DNA of 64,000 bases from Lutibacter oceani (GCF_003384935.1 NZ_QTTQ01000009.1:434001-498000), one strand, 5' to 3'; positions 15,725-25,263 are shown, counted from the first letter of the stretch. The notes: generated from the letters alone by a model not told the origin. Numbers and translations: made by a program.

Positions 15725-16981
15725 ATGTCATATTTATTTACGTCCGAATCAGTTTCTGAAGGACATCCAGATAAAGTTGCTGATCAAATTTCAGATGCAT
15801 TAGTTGATAACTTTTTAGCTTTTGACCCGAACTCAAAAGTTGCCTGTGAAACCTTAGTAACTACTGGCCAAGTGATGTTAGCTGGTGAAGTAAAATCTAA
15901 TACCTATTTAGATGTTCAAAAAATAGCAAGAGATGTTATTAATAACATTGGTTACACAAAAGGTGAATATATGTTTGATGGAAATTCTTGCGGTGTTTTA
16001 TCTGCAATCCACGAACAATCTCAAGATATAAACCAAGGTGTAGATAGAGCTACAAAAGAAGAACAAGGCGCTGGAGATCAAGGAATGATGTTTGGTTATG
16101 CTACCAATGAAACTGAAAATTTAATGCCATTAGCATTGGATTTAAGTCATAGAATTTTGCATGAACTTGCTGAATTAAGAAGAGAAAATAATGCTATTAC
16201 CTATTTACGCCCAGATTCTAAAAGTCAGGTTACCATTGAATATACCGATGATAATGTACCTTTTAGAATTAAAGATATTGTAGTTTCAACTCAACACGAT
16301 CAATTTTTAGATAATGATGATGAAATGTTGGCTAAAATTAAAAGTGACGTTATTCATATTTTAATTCCAAGAGTAATTGCAAAATTACCTGCAGCTATTC
16401 AAGCATTATTTAATGATAATATTGTGTATCACGTTAATCCAACCGGAAAGTTTGTAATTGGTGGACCTCACGGTGATACAGGTTTAACAGGACGAAAAAT
16501 TATTGTTGATACTTATGGAGGAAAAGGTGCTCACGGTGGTGGTGCTTTTTCAGGAAAAGATCCAAGTAAAGTTGATAGAAGTGCGGCCTATGCAACACGC
16601 CATATCGCAAAAAACTTAGTTGCTGCTGGTGTAGCTGATGAAATTTTAATTCAGGTTTCATATGCAATTGGAGTTGCAAAACCAATGGGGATTTATGTAA
16701 ATACTTATGGAACTGCCAACATTGATAAAGCAGATGGTGAAATTGCTGAAATAGTTGAAAGTTTATTTGATATGAGACCAGCAGCCATTGAAGAACGTTT
16801 AAAATTGCGTCAGCCAATGTATTTAGAAACTGCTGCTTACGGGCATATGGGACGCGACAACAGAACAGTTACTAAAACCTTTTCAAACGTTGATGGTACT
16901 GAGAAAACTATTGAGGTTGAATTATTTACTTGGGAAAAATTAGATTATGTTGATAAGGTAAAGGAAGCCTTTAATTTATAA
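15725..16981 (+). CDS. metK: S-adenosylmethionine synthetase
   Basis: 418 residues, a few dozen longer than the roughly 385-residue E. coli enzyme, as is usual in this group. Catalytic motifs are intact: [20 protein letters not shown] at the start, [12 protein letters not shown] near residue 118, and [16 protein letters not shown] near residue 275. It makes SAM from methionine and ATP, supplying the ligand of all three riboswitches in the window. It is a stand-alone transcript with its own promoter, SAM-II leader and terminator. Confidence 0.97.
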   Translation: MSYLFTSESVSEGHPDKVADQISDALVDNFLAFDPNSKVACETLVTTGQVMLAGEVKSNTYLDVQKIARDVINNIGYTKGEYMFDGNSCGVLSAIHEQSQDINQGVDRATKEEQGAGDQGMMFGYATNETENLMPLALDLSHRILHELAELRRENNAITYLRPDSKSQVTIEYTDDNVPFRIKDIVVSTQHDQFLDNDDEMLAKIKSDVIHILIPRVIAKLPAAIQALFNDNIVYHVNPTGKFVIGGPHGDTGLTGRKIIVDTYGGKGAHGGGAFSGKDPSKVDRSAAYATRHIAKNLVAAGVADEILIQVSYAIGVAKPMGIYVNTYGTANIDKADGEIAEIVESLFDMRPAAIEERLKLRQPMYLETAAYGHMGRDNRTVTKTFSNVDGTEKTIEVELFTWEKLDYVDKVKEAFNL

Positions 16982-16984
16982 AAA

Positions 16985-17020
16985 CAAAAAAGCTGTTAAT
17001 TTTTTAACAGCTTTTTTTTT
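16985..17020. terminator. Bidirectional terminator between metK and the tyrosine operon
   Basis: AAAAAGCTGTTAA paired with TTAACAGCTTTTT around a short T-rich loop, with a T-run on the plus side and an A-run on the other. It can end both metK and the convergent minus-strand operon. Confidence 0.9.
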
Positions 17021-17049
17021 GAATAAAATTTATTTACTTCAACTGTTTA

Positions 17050-17949
17050 CTACAAACAAAACAATGTTTTTATTGCTAACAATAAATTGTTATCTTCAAG
17101 CTGTTTTTTTACTAGTAAATGAAGCTGTTCCAATTTCAACTGCTCATTTTCAATATTCAAAACTTTATTAACTTCAGGTAGTTTTTTATGTAATTCTATT
17201 TCAGAATCTGAAGGAATTTCGTTACAATTCCCTAACCTTCCCAAATTATTCCCAGTAAGTATTTCAGTTTTATAAACATGATTAGGAAGTTTATCTACAC
17301 CAATCCCTTTTGTATTTAGAGGTTTTGGGATTTCAAATATTGATTGTTTTGTACATCTTGTATACCAACTTCCACCCATTCTAGCTACCAAATCCAATTT
17401 TTCTGTATCTAATTGATTTTTCTCATCCAAATATTTAGTGTTCAGATGAATATAAACTACCTTACAAATAACCAAATTTCCTGCTCCAGCTTCATTTCCC
17501 AATGCAATAATATCATCTACCACACATTCAAAAGAAACTGGAGATTCTCCAACTCGAGGAGGTTTTACTTTTATAGATGCTTTTTCTGTTAATCCGGATT
17601 TAGTAAATTCATTTACACCATCTCCATATTCTGTACTAGCTAAAGACATTTGTTCAACTAGTTGATGATTCACAATATTAATTACTACCTCTTTAGTTTG
17701 TTCAACATTTTTTAATGTATGTTTTGTAGTATTATCTCTAACTCTACGAGCTGGTGAAAATATTAATATTGGCGGATTAGAACTAAAAACATTAAAAAAA
17801 CTAAAAGGACTCAAATTTACATTTCCAAATTTATCAACAGTACTAGCAAAAGCAATTGGCCTTGGAGCAACCGCTGTAAGCAATATATTTTGAAGATTTG
17901 CAGTAGTAATTGAACCTGGTTCAAAAGATTTCACATTTTCCATATGCAT
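17050..17949 (-). CDS. Flavin reductase-like FMN-binding protein in tyrosine catabolic operon
   Basis: 299 residues. Residues about 10-210 follow the flavin reductase-like/FMN-binding split-barrel fold: AVAPRPIAFASTVDKFGNVN, SPFSFFNVFSSNPPI, MGGSWYTRC. A C-terminal tail of about 85 residues has no recognised domain. Its ATG overlaps the fahA stop as TAATG, so it is translationally coupled and the last gene of the operon. Its part in aromatic catabolism is not known; it could reduce flavin for a monooxygenase or act on a pathway intermediate. Confidence 0.82.
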   Translation of the reverse strand: MHMENVKSFEPGSITTANLQNILLTAVAPRPIAFASTVDKFGNVNLSPFSFFNVFSSNPPILIFSPARRVRDNTTKHTLKNVEQTKEVVINIVNHQLVEQMSLASTEYGDGVNEFTKSGLTEKASIKVKPPRVGESPVSFECVVDDIIALGNEAGAGNLVICKVVYIHLNTKYLDEKNQLDTEKLDLVARMGGSWYTRCTKQSIFEIPKPLNTKGIGVDKLPNHVYKTEILTGNNLGRLGNCNEIPSDSEIELHKKLPEVNKVLNIENEQLKLEQLHLLVKKQLEDNNLLLAIKTLFCL

Positions 17950-19187
17950 TATTTTTTAACTGGTAAAAGTTGAGATTTCACTTCACCAAAACCAACCCTA
18001 ATCCCATCTTTTTCACAATAACCTCTCATAATAACTGTATCATAATCTTCAATAAATTTTCTCTTTTCACCATTTGAAAGTTGTATAGGATTTTTACCCG
18101 CCCAAGTAAGTTCTAACATTGAGCCATATGAATTTGGGTTTTTACCGCTAATAGTTCCTGAAGCCATTAAATCCCCAACATTTATATTACAACCATTACT
18201 TGTATGATGTGCAAGTTGTTGTGACATGTTCCAATACATAAATTTAAAATTTGATTCACTAACAATGGTTTCGTTACCATTTTTTGGTTGAATAGAAACC
18301 TCTAAATTAATATCATAATTTTTCATTCCTTGGAAAGCTAAATAAGGTAAAACTTTAGGCTCTTGTTTTGGACCACTAACTCTAAAACGGTCTAAGGCTT
18401 CAAGAGTAACAATCCAAGGCGAAATTGATGACGCAAAGCTTTTTGCTAAAAAAGGTCCTAATGGAACATACTCCCACTTTTGAATATCTCTAGCTGACCA
18501 ATCATTAAACAGTACTTTTCCAAAAATATATTCTTCAGCATTATCAATCGATACTGAATCTCCTATTGTAGTTTTTTTTCCAATAACAAAACCCATTTCT
18601 AATTCAAAATCAACTCTTGAAGATTGTTGAAAAATAGGATTCATTTCATTTGGAAGTACTACTTGACCTTTAGGACGGTGTATATTTTCTCCACTAATTA
18701 ATATTGATGAAGATCTTCCGTGATATCCAACAGGTATATGTTTCCAATTTGGCAATAAAGCATTTTCAGGATCTCTAAACATTATCCCTACATTTGTAGC
18801 ATGTTCTATACTTGAATAAAAATCAGTATAATCTCCGATTAAAACAGGTAAATGCATACTTACCTCTTTTTGTAAATAAAAAATATTTTTTCCTGTTCTT
18901 AATAAAGAAGTCTCATCGCATAATTGTTCTTGAATAATAGTTCGAACTTTTGTTGTTACAGGTTTTCCTAAAGAAATAAATTCATTTAAATAATTTGCTT
19001 CAAATACTTCAAGCTCTATATCTAATTTATCAAAAATTCCTAATTTAGAAACTTCATACAAATCCATTACAAACTCTCCAATTGCTATTCCAACTCTTCG
19101 CTTATTATAAGGTGTTGAAAAAATTCCAAAAGGAATATTATATATACTAAAATCTGAATTCTCAGAAATTGGAACCCATGTTTTCAT
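17949..19187 (-). CDS. fahA: Fumarylacetoacetase
   Basis: 412 residues, standard length. The N-terminal SH3-like domain (NIPFGIFSTPYNKRRVGIAI) is followed by the catalytic domain with YTDFYSSIEHATNVG, VGYHGRSSSI, DFELEMGFVIG (metal-binding acids) and NDWSARDIQKWEYVPLGPF. It splits fumarylacetoacetate to fumarate and acetoacetate, the last step of tyrosine breakdown. It lies 22 bases downstream of the hydroxylase gene. Confidence 0.95.
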   Translation of the reverse strand: MKTWVPISENSDFSIYNIPFGIFSTPYNKRRVGIAIGEFVMDLYEVSKLGIFDKLDIELEVFEANYLNEFISLGKPVTTKVRTIIQEQLCDETSLLRTGKNIFYLQKEVSMHLPVLIGDYTDFYSSIEHATNVGIMFRDPENALLPNWKHIPVGYHGRSSSILISGENIHRPKGQVVLPNEMNPIFQQSSRVDFELEMGFVIGKKTTIGDSVSIDNAEEYIFGKVLFNDWSARDIQKWEYVPLGPFLAKSFASSISPWIVTLEALDRFRVSGPKQEPKVLPYLAFQGMKNYDINLEVSIQPKNGNETIVSESNFKFMYWNMSQQLAHHTSNGCNINVGDLMASGTISGKNPNSYGSMLELTWAGKNPIQLSNGEKRKFIEDYDTVIMRGYCEKDGIRVGFGEVKSQLLPVKK

Positions 19188-19209
19188 AATTTATCTAAAA
19201 TCTATTTAA

Positions 19210-20973
19210 TTATTTTTTATTATTGGCTAATATTCTTAACCCATCTTCAATCAACTTTGTATATTTATTTTCCGATCGTAAAGTGTTCAAAACATTCAGA
19301 ACATCTTCAGAAAAATGATAATTTATATGTGAAACCAATTCATAAATTTCCAAAAATAATAACCATTCTTGGCTGTTATTTTTTAACACTTCATTAAATA
19401 TTTCCTTTAATCGAATTTCATCAACCTTCTTTTTCTCTCTCATCTCTCTAACTTCTCCATAAAAAGAGTGTAATATTCTTTCATTTTCTGAATAGGTTAT
19501 TTTATGCGTTTTTTCTTTGGAAACTTTAAAAATATTATCAAAAGAATCAAGTGAGGCTGGACCTGAAAAAGCTGAAGTAACTTCTTTTCCAACTGCCATA
19601 TCATAAATACCCCATTCAGGCCTAAATAATGTTTGATTTTTATAAGTTACTGTACAATTTTCAAATGATATTAAAAGAATTTTACCTTGCAAGTCTCTTT
19701 TTCCAGTTATAATTTTTCCAACAACCTTAACTCCTCCTTCAAAAACCAGTTCAGTTATTAAACCTTCATAAATTCCATATACCTCCAAATCTTTTGGTGA
19801 CATATCTTCAATTGCTAAGTTAATACCTTCCAATTTTCCTACTGGGCTTCCAAATCCTTCTTTATGATAAGTTATTCCATGACCAATTAGTTCTTTTTCT
19901 CTTGAAGCTAAAGCTGTATTACCTATAGTTTGAATATAAATCACTTTACCCTCATAACTTATAACGTTTGTAAAAACTCCTGAAATTTGTATTCCTGTAC
20001 TCAGCTCAACTGTTCCTAGACTTTTTGAAGTGATTAATTTTTTTACCCCTTGCAAACCACCTTTTCTAATAGCCATTTTATTTGCAAATTTCTCTAAAAC
20101 ATAGCTTAAATGCGAAAAATTTGGTGTTACAAATAACTGTGGTTGTGGTTTAGTAATATCAAAATTTACTTTTGCAGCCTCTATTGTGTATGGAATTTTA
20201 ATTACATCATCACTTAAACAAGCTTTACTTTCACCTATTGATGATAACAATCCTGCTCCATAAATTTTTGGGTTTTCAATAGTTCCAATCAATCCATATT
20301 CAACGGTCCACCAATGCAAATTTCTAATTTGAGCCATTTCAGATAATTCACCTTGCCCACTCTGTAATTTATTCACTTTTTCAACAGCTTCCTTAATTAC
20401 ATTTAATGGTGTATTCGGATCTTCCTTAACAATTGACAGATGTCTTACAGCATCATAAAGTTCATAGTCTTCTGCAGATGAAATTGCTTTACAACCAATT
20501 TCACCAAATCTTCTCAAATATTCTGCATATTCAGGATTTGCAATTATAGGAGCATGGCCAGCAGCCTCATGTATAATATCAGGTGCTGGTGTATATGCAA
20601 TATGTTCCAAGGTTCTTATATCAGAGGCAATTACAAGTACATTATATGCTTGAAATTCCATAAATGCATTTGGAGGAATAAATCCATCAACGGCAACTGC
20701 CGCCCAACCAATTTCTTTCAAAATACGATTCATTCCTTCCATTTTAGGAATAATATCTATAGAAATACCTGTTTTTAATAGCCCTTCTAAATAATAGCCA
20801 CTTGCCGTATTTTTTAAATAATCTATATTTAAACGCATCACATAGCGCCATACTGCCTGATTTTGGGCTGTATATTCTTCATAAGGCTGTTTAACAATGA
20901 ACTTATGTAAATGTTTAGGCAACCTTTTTGTTACACTATTTAATAATGGTTTATATTCAGAAACGTATTTCAT
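19210..20973 (-). CDS. Phenylalanine 4-hydroxylase, long Bacteroidota form
   Basis: 587 residues. Residues 1-300 are the aromatic amino acid hydroxylase catalytic domain: iron-ligand motif YTPAPDIIHEAAGHAPI (two His), IRNLHWWTVEYGLIG with the Glu ligand, and YGAGLLSSIGE. The regulatory ACT domain of animal enzymes is absent. The remaining 280 or so residues have no domain I recognise and are about as long as the catalytic part. The enzyme should convert phenylalanine to tyrosine with a pterin cofactor, feeding the HPPD-HGD-FAH pathway encoded around it. Confidence 0.9.
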   Translation of the reverse strand: MKYVSEYKPLLNSVTKRLPKHLHKFIVKQPYEEYTAQNQAVWRYVMRLNIDYLKNTASGYYLEGLLKTGISIDIIPKMEGMNRILKEIGWAAVAVDGFIPPNAFMEFQAYNVLVIASDIRTLEHIAYTPAPDIIHEAAGHAPIIANPEYAEYLRRFGEIGCKAISSAEDYELYDAVRHLSIVKEDPNTPLNVIKEAVEKVNKLQSGQGELSEMAQIRNLHWWTVEYGLIGTIENPKIYGAGLLSSIGESKACLSDDVIKIPYTIEAAKVNFDITKPQPQLFVTPNFSHLSYVLEKFANKMAIRKGGLQGVKKLITSKSLGTVELSTGIQISGVFTNVISYEGKVIYIQTIGNTALASREKELIGHGITYHKEGFGSPVGKLEGINLAIEDMSPKDLEVYGIYEGLITELVFEGGVKVVGKIITGKRDLQGKILLISFENCTVTYKNQTLFRPEWGIYDMAVGKEVTSAFSGPASLDSFDNIFKVSKEKTHKITYSENERILHSFYGEVREMREKKKVDEIRLKEIFNEVLKNNSQEWLLFLEIYELVSHINYHFSEDVLNVLNTLRSENKYTKLIEDGLRILANNKK

Positions 20974-20986
20974 CTATTATTTTAAG

Positions 20987-22153
20987 TTATAAAGTACCTC
21001 TATTTTCTTGTTCTCGTTCTATAGCTTCAAACAATGCCTTAAAATTACCTTTTCCAAATGACTTAGCTCCTTTTCTTTGTATAACTTCAAAAAACATTGT
21101 TGGTCTATCTACTACTGGTTTTGTAAATAATTGCAACAAATATCCTTCATCATCTCTATCTATTAAAATACCATGTTCTTTTAGAACTTCAATATCTTCA
21201 TCAATATCTCCAACGCGTTCTAATAAGTCATCATAATAATTTTCAGGAACATATAAAAACTCTACACCACGGCTTCTCATATCTGATACGGTTTTTACAA
21301 TATTATTGGTTGCTACAGCAATATGTTGAATTCCTGGACCATTATAAAAATCTATATATTCTTCTATTTGAGATTTTTTCATTCCTTCTGCAGGCTCATT
21401 TATTGGAAACTTTATACGTCCATTTCCATTTGACATTACTTTACTCATTAAAGCCGTATAATCTGTTGAAATATCATTATCATCAAAAGATACAATTTGA
21501 GCAAACCCCATTACTTTAGCATAAAATTCACACCATTTATTCATCTCGTTCCAGCCTACATTTCCAACCATATGATCAATAAATTTCAATCCGACTGTAC
21601 TTGGATTGTAGTATGTTTCCCATTTTTTATAATTGGGTAAAAAAACACCTGAATAATTTTTTCTCTCAACAAATATATGAACTGTTTCTCCATACGTATA
21701 AATTCCTGAGCGAACAACATATCCATTTTCTCCATCATCCTCTCTTGTTGGTTCCAAATAAGACTTCGCTCCTCTTTTTGTTGTTTCCTCCCAAGCATTT
21801 GTTGCATCCTCAACCCATAGGGCTATAACTTTAACACCATCTCCATGTTTATCAATATGCTCATTAATTGGTCCTCCTTTTACTAAGGAAGTTGTTAAAA
21901 CCAACCTAATTTTATCCTGTTTTAACACATACGAAACTCGATCTTTCATTCCAGTTTCTAATCCTGCATAGGCTTCTGATTGAAATCCAAATGCTGTTTT
22001 ATAATAATTAGCTGATTGTTTTGCATTTCCAACATACAGTTCCACATAATCTGTTCCTAACAAAGGAAGAAAATCCTCAGCTTCATCAAACATTTTTTTT
22101 AATGAATATTCTGTATTTTGCAGGTCTTTTAAATTTTTTATTTCTGTTGACAT
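20987..22153 (-). CDS. hppD: 4-hydroxyphenylpyruvate dioxygenase
   Basis: 388 residues. Two vicinal-oxygen-chelate halves are visible: DYVELYVGNAKQSANYY, and KFIDHMVGNVGWNEMNKWCE with the first iron-binding His. GPGIQHIAVATNNIVKTV gives the second His and GYLLQLFTKPVVDRPTMFFE the Glu. It converts 4-hydroxyphenylpyruvate to homogentisate. It sits between hmgA and the hydroxylase gene with 13-15 base gaps, so it is one transcript with them. Confidence 0.96.
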   Translation of the reverse strand: MSTEIKNLKDLQNTEYSLKKMFDEAEDFLPLLGTDYVELYVGNAKQSANYYKTAFGFQSEAYAGLETGMKDRVSYVLKQDKIRLVLTTSLVKGGPINEHIDKHGDGVKVIALWVEDATNAWEETTKRGAKSYLEPTREDDGENGYVVRSGIYTYGETVHIFVERKNYSGVFLPNYKKWETYYNPSTVGLKFIDHMVGNVGWNEMNKWCEFYAKVMGFAQIVSFDDNDISTDYTALMSKVMSNGNGRIKFPINEPAEGMKKSQIEEYIDFYNGPGIQHIAVATNNIVKTVSDMRSRGVEFLYVPENYYDDLLERVGDIDEDIEVLKEHGILIDRDDEGYLLQLFTKPVVDRPTMFFEVIQRKGAKSFGKGNFKALFEAIEREQENRGTL

Positions 22154-22168
22154 ATTTAATTTTTTTAA

Positions 22169-23326
22169 TTAAACTTTCCAAGATTTATAATAGTCTTCAA
22201 CTATCAGTTTCATTGCTTCTTTTGTAATAGCCATTGGTTTAAACGGATCAATCATTACTGCTAATTCTTGCGTTTCTTTTTTTCCAATACTCCTTTCTAT
22301 TGCTCCGGGATGCGGTCCATGTGGAACCCCACCAGGGTGCAAAGTAATTTGACCTTTTTCAATATTATTTCTACTCATAAAATTTCCATCAACATAGTAC
22401 AACAATTCATCCGAATCAATATTAGAATGGTGGTATGGAGCTGGTATCGATTTTGGATGATAATCATACTTTCTAGGTACAAAACTACACACCACAAACC
22501 CTGCAGATTCCCAAGTTTGATGAATTGGTGGTGGCATATGAATTCTACCAGTTATTGGCTCAAAATCATGTATTGAAAATGCGAAAGGGTAATGATACCC
22601 ATCCCAACCTACAACATCAAAAGGATGATTTCCATAAATATATTCCCACAAATCTCCTTGCTTTTTTACCTTAATTTTAAAGTTGCCTTTTTCATTAAAA
22701 GTTTGCAAATCTTTAGGTAAACGAAAATCACGTTCACAAAAAGGTGCATGTTCTAAAAGCTGGCCAAAATTATTACGATATCTTTTAGGTGTAAAAATCG
22801 GCTCAAAAGATTCTACATATAAAATTCTATTCTCAGTTGAATCAAAATCTATTTTATAAATAACACCTTTAGGTATAATTAAATAATCTCCATATTTAAA
22901 TACTATATTTCCATAACAGGTTTTTAAAATTCCTGATCCTTTGTGAATAAAAAGCATTTCATCTGCATCTGCATTTTTATAAAAATAGTCTTTTGAAAAA
23001 TCTTTGGGAGCAGCCAAACCTATATGCAAATCTTTATTAACAAATAGTGTTTTTCTACTTTTAAGAAAATCATTTTCAGGCTTTATAGAAAACCCTTTAA
23101 AGCTCAATGCTTTCATATTTTTCTCAATAGCAATTTCTGGAGATACCGAACCCAAATTTTTGATCTCATTTACAACTGTTGGTGGATTTATATGGTATAA
23201 CAAAGATGATATCCCTGAAAATCCAGCTGTTCCAAAAAGTTCTTCTTGATAAATTCCGCCATTTGGATTTTCGAAAATTGTATGCCTTTTATTTGGCACC
23301 TTTCCTAATATATGATATCGTGACAT
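22169..23326 (-). CDS. hmgA: Homogentisate 1,2-dioxygenase
   Basis: 385 residues of the cupin-type homogentisate dioxygenase family. It shows NPNGGIYQEELFGTAGFSG near the start, DADEMLFIHKG, VVGWDGYHYPFAFSIHDFEP, MPPPIHQTWESAGFVVCSFV and HPGGVPHGPHPGAIE, which carry the iron-binding His/Glu set. It opens the ring of homogentisate to maleylacetoacetate. It is second in the operon after the aminotransferase. Confidence 0.95.
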   Translation of the reverse strand: MSRYHILGKVPNKRHTIFENPNGGIYQEELFGTAGFSGISSLLYHINPPTVVNEIKNLGSVSPEIAIEKNMKALSFKGFSIKPENDFLKSRKTLFVNKDLHIGLAAPKDFSKDYFYKNADADEMLFIHKGSGILKTCYGNIVFKYGDYLIIPKGVIYKIDFDSTENRILYVESFEPIFTPKRYRNNFGQLLEHAPFCERDFRLPKDLQTFNEKGNFKIKVKKQGDLWEYIYGNHPFDVVGWDGYHYPFAFSIHDFEPITGRIHMPPPIHQTWESAGFVVCSFVPRKYDYHPKSIPAPYHHSNIDSDELLYYVDGNFMSRNNIEKGQITLHPGGVPHGPHPGAIERSIGKKETQELAVMIDPFKPMAITKEAMKLIVEDYYKSWKV

Positions 23327-23360
23327 AAACTTATTTATTTTAGTTATTAAAAACTGCTTA

Positions 23361-24488
23361 TTAACTATTTGTAGCTAGTATATTTATTTTTTTAATTGCC
23401 TTAATAAGTGCTTCGTTAGCTTCTCTATTTCCTATAGAAATTCTTACTTTTCCAACTGCACCAAAATTCTCAACTGGACGAACTGCAATTCCCTCTTCTG
23501 CTAAATATTTAACAAAATCATCTGCTGGAATTGGAGGGTTAATTAAGAAAAAATTAGCTTGAGAAGGATAATAGTCTATACACATTTTTTCAAATTGTGA
23601 TTGTAAAAAAATACGTTCATTTTTAATTATATTCATAGTTCTTTTAATAAAAAAAACATCTTTTAAAGCCGCTATTGCTCCTTGTAATGATAATTTTGTG
23701 ATTAAAAAAGGTTTGCAAATTTGATGTAAATAATTTGCAACTTCTTTATTCGTATATGCATAACCAACCCGTAAAGCTGCTAAACCGTAAGTTTTTGAAA
23801 AACTATTAATTGCAATAATATTTGGATACTGAGAAATATATGGCAAAGCTCGAACATAATCATTCGCTTCTGCAAAATGCCAATAAACTTCATCAAAAAC
23901 AACAACAATATTTGAAGGTATTTTAAACATGAAATCCTCAAAAACATCTTTAGGTATATAAGATCCTGTAGGATTATTAGGGCTTGTTAAAAAAATTATT
24001 CTGGTTTTATTTGAAATTGCATTAACTATCCCCTCAACATCTAATCCATAATCTTCTATAAATAATGGTACATCAATAATAGTAGCACCTGCCCATCTAG
24101 AAAACATTTTATAAGGCACAAAACAAGGGGTAGATACAATTACTTCTTCACCTTCTCTTACAAAACCTCTAACTATCAAATCTAAGAGTTCAGACCCACT
24201 AGCAGCACAAACAAACTGCTCTGCTTTTAACTGATAGTTATAATAAACTTCCAGAGCTTTTCGTAAACGGATATCTGTTGTATCTGGATATAAATGCAAA
24301 TCCTTTAAATTATTTTTAATGGCTTCAATTGCCATTGGCGAAGTACCAATTGGATTTTCATTTGATGAAAGTTTGTAAACCTTTTGATTTTGATTTTTCG
24401 GAACAATTCCCTTACCTCCTTTATAGCTATTTTTTACAGTTAAAAAAGATTTAAAAAGTGTAGATATGTTGTTTAATTTATTGTTCAT
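23361..24488 (-). CDS. Class I/II (HisC-like) aminotransferase, probable aromatic aminotransferase
   Basis: 375 residues, fold-type I PLP aminotransferase. YKLSSNENPIGTSPMAIEAI, FLTSPNNPTGSYIPKDVFED and SFSKTYGLAALRVGYAY (PLP lysine near residue 225) resemble histidinol-phosphate aminotransferases. Position as first gene of a phenylalanine/tyrosine catabolic operon, away from any his genes, makes tyrosine/phenylalanine transamination the likely job. That is inference from context; specificity is not readable from the motifs. Confidence 0.82.
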   Translation of the reverse strand: MNNKLNNISTLFKSFLTVKNSYKGGKGIVPKNQNQKVYKLSSNENPIGTSPMAIEAIKNNLKDLHLYPDTTDIRLRKALEVYYNYQLKAEQFVCAASGSELLDLIVRGFVREGEEVIVSTPCFVPYKMFSRWAGATIIDVPLFIEDYGLDVEGIVNAISNKTRIIFLTSPNNPTGSYIPKDVFEDFMFKIPSNIVVVFDEVYWHFAEANDYVRALPYISQYPNIIAINSFSKTYGLAALRVGYAYTNKEVANYLHQICKPFLITKLSLQGAIAALKDVFFIKRTMNIIKNERIFLQSQFEKMCIDYYPSQANFFLINPPIPADDFVKYLAEEGIAVRPVENFGAVGKVRISIGNREANEALIKAIKKINILATNS

Positions 24489-24508
24489 AAATGCGATTTT
24501 AATAAAAT

Positions 24509-24524
24509 CAGAATTATTATTCTA
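24509..24524. promoter_or_regulatory. Lrp-like box 1 (tyrosine operon side)
   Basis: CAGAATTATTATTCTA, with AGAAT/ATTCT arms and one base more than the 15-base E. coli Lrp consensus. It lies 5 bases downstream of the minus-strand -7 element (24529-24536), over the expected start site of the operon. Confidence 0.5.
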
Positions 24525-24528
24525 TTAA

Positions 24529-24536
24529 CAAACTTA
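24529..24536 (-). promoter_or_regulatory. -7 promoter element of tyrosine catabolic operon
   Basis: Minus strand TAAGTTTG, an exact TAnnTTTG match, 41 bases upstream of the aminotransferase ATG. No good -33 element at the expected distance, consistent with an activated promoter. Confidence 0.5.
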
Positions 24537-24571
24537 ATCTGTTGCTTTAAAATATTATTATTTTTAACCAT

Positions 24572-24579
24572 TATATTTG
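24572..24579 (+). promoter_or_regulatory. -7 promoter element of the Lrp-family regulator
   Basis: TATATTTG, an exact TAnnTTTG match. The start would be near 24586, inside Lrp-like box 2. The -33 element is not clear. Confidence 0.5.
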
Positions 24580-24586
24580 TATTATT

Positions 24587-24601
24587 TAGAATATTATTCT
24601 A
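24587..24601. promoter_or_regulatory. Lrp-like box 2 (regulator side)
   Basis: TAGAATATTATTCTA, a perfect 7+1+7 palindrome that fits every position of the E. coli Lrp consensus YAGHAWATTWTDCTR. It covers the predicted start of the regulator transcript, suggesting autorepression. Centre-to-centre distance to box 1 is about 78 bases. Confidence 0.62.
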
Positions 24602-24660
24602 TATTTTGAATCATATAAGTATTATTATTCTTTAATATATAGTAACCATAAAAAAAATAA

Positions 24661-25146
24661 ATGAAAGGAAAACTCGATGAAATAGATCTTAAAATATTAG
24701 ACCTTTTACAAAACGACTGTAGAATTACAACCAAAAATTTAGCTAAAAAATTGAACCTTTCTACAACTCCTGTTTTTGAAAGAATAAAAAAATTAGAAAA
24801 AGAAGGGTATATAAATAAGTATGTAGCTTTGTTAAATGAACGTAAAATAGGTTTAAAACAAACCGTTTTTATTGGTGTTAAATTAAAAGGGCACACCAGA
24901 AGTTATTTACAAAAATTTTTAGCACAAGTAAATGCTTTTACTGAAGTAATGGAGTGCTACCAAGTATCTGGTAATTTTGATTTTTTATTAAAAATTGTAT
25001 TAGCAGATATTGATGCTTATGAAACATTTGTACAAACAAAACTATCTTTAATTTCAGAACTTGGAAATGTACATAGTTATATAGCAATTAAAAAAGGAAA
25101 AAACATTACAACCTTAGATTTAAAGTCTTTACAAAATTCTATTTAA
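24661..25146 (+). CDS. Lrp/AsnC-family transcriptional regulator
   Basis: 161 residues. An N-terminal winged helix (LKILDLLQNDCRITTKNLAK, then STTPVFERIKKLEKEGYI) is followed by a RAM ligand-binding domain with VMECYQVSGNFDFLLKI. It is transcribed divergently from the tyrosine catabolic operon across a 172-base gap with two Lrp-like boxes, so it probably controls that operon in response to an amino acid such as phenylalanine or tyrosine. Effector and direction of control are inferred. It is similar in layout to the second regulator at 60945-61409. Confidence 0.93.
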   Translation: MKGKLDEIDLKILDLLQNDCRITTKNLAKKLNLSTTPVFERIKKLEKEGYINKYVALLNERKIGLKQTVFIGVKLKGHTRSYLQKFLAQVNAFTEVMECYQVSGNFDFLLKIVLADIDAYETFVQTKLSLISELGNVHSYIAIKKGKNITTLDLKSLQNSI

Positions 25147-25207
25147 TATTTTTAATACATCATTAACAAATCAAACCAATTATAAACCCAAACAAACAAT
25201 AATAACA

Positions 25208-25240
25208 AATCCCAACTTTTTAAAAAGTTGGGATTTTTTT
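25208..25240. terminator. Terminator between regulator and PepSY gene
   Basis: AATCCCAACTTTTT paired with AAAAAGTTGGGATT followed by T6 on the plus strand. A-rich on the other flank, so it may also serve the convergent minus-strand operon ending at 25264. Confidence 0.9.
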
Positions 25241-25263
25241 GTTCTTAAAACACACTTAAATTT

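Noticed and set aside
24594-24896. 100-codon minus-strand frame opposite the Lrp regulator
   Set aside because: Overlaps the regulator start and promoter region; composition is that of an antisense shadow.
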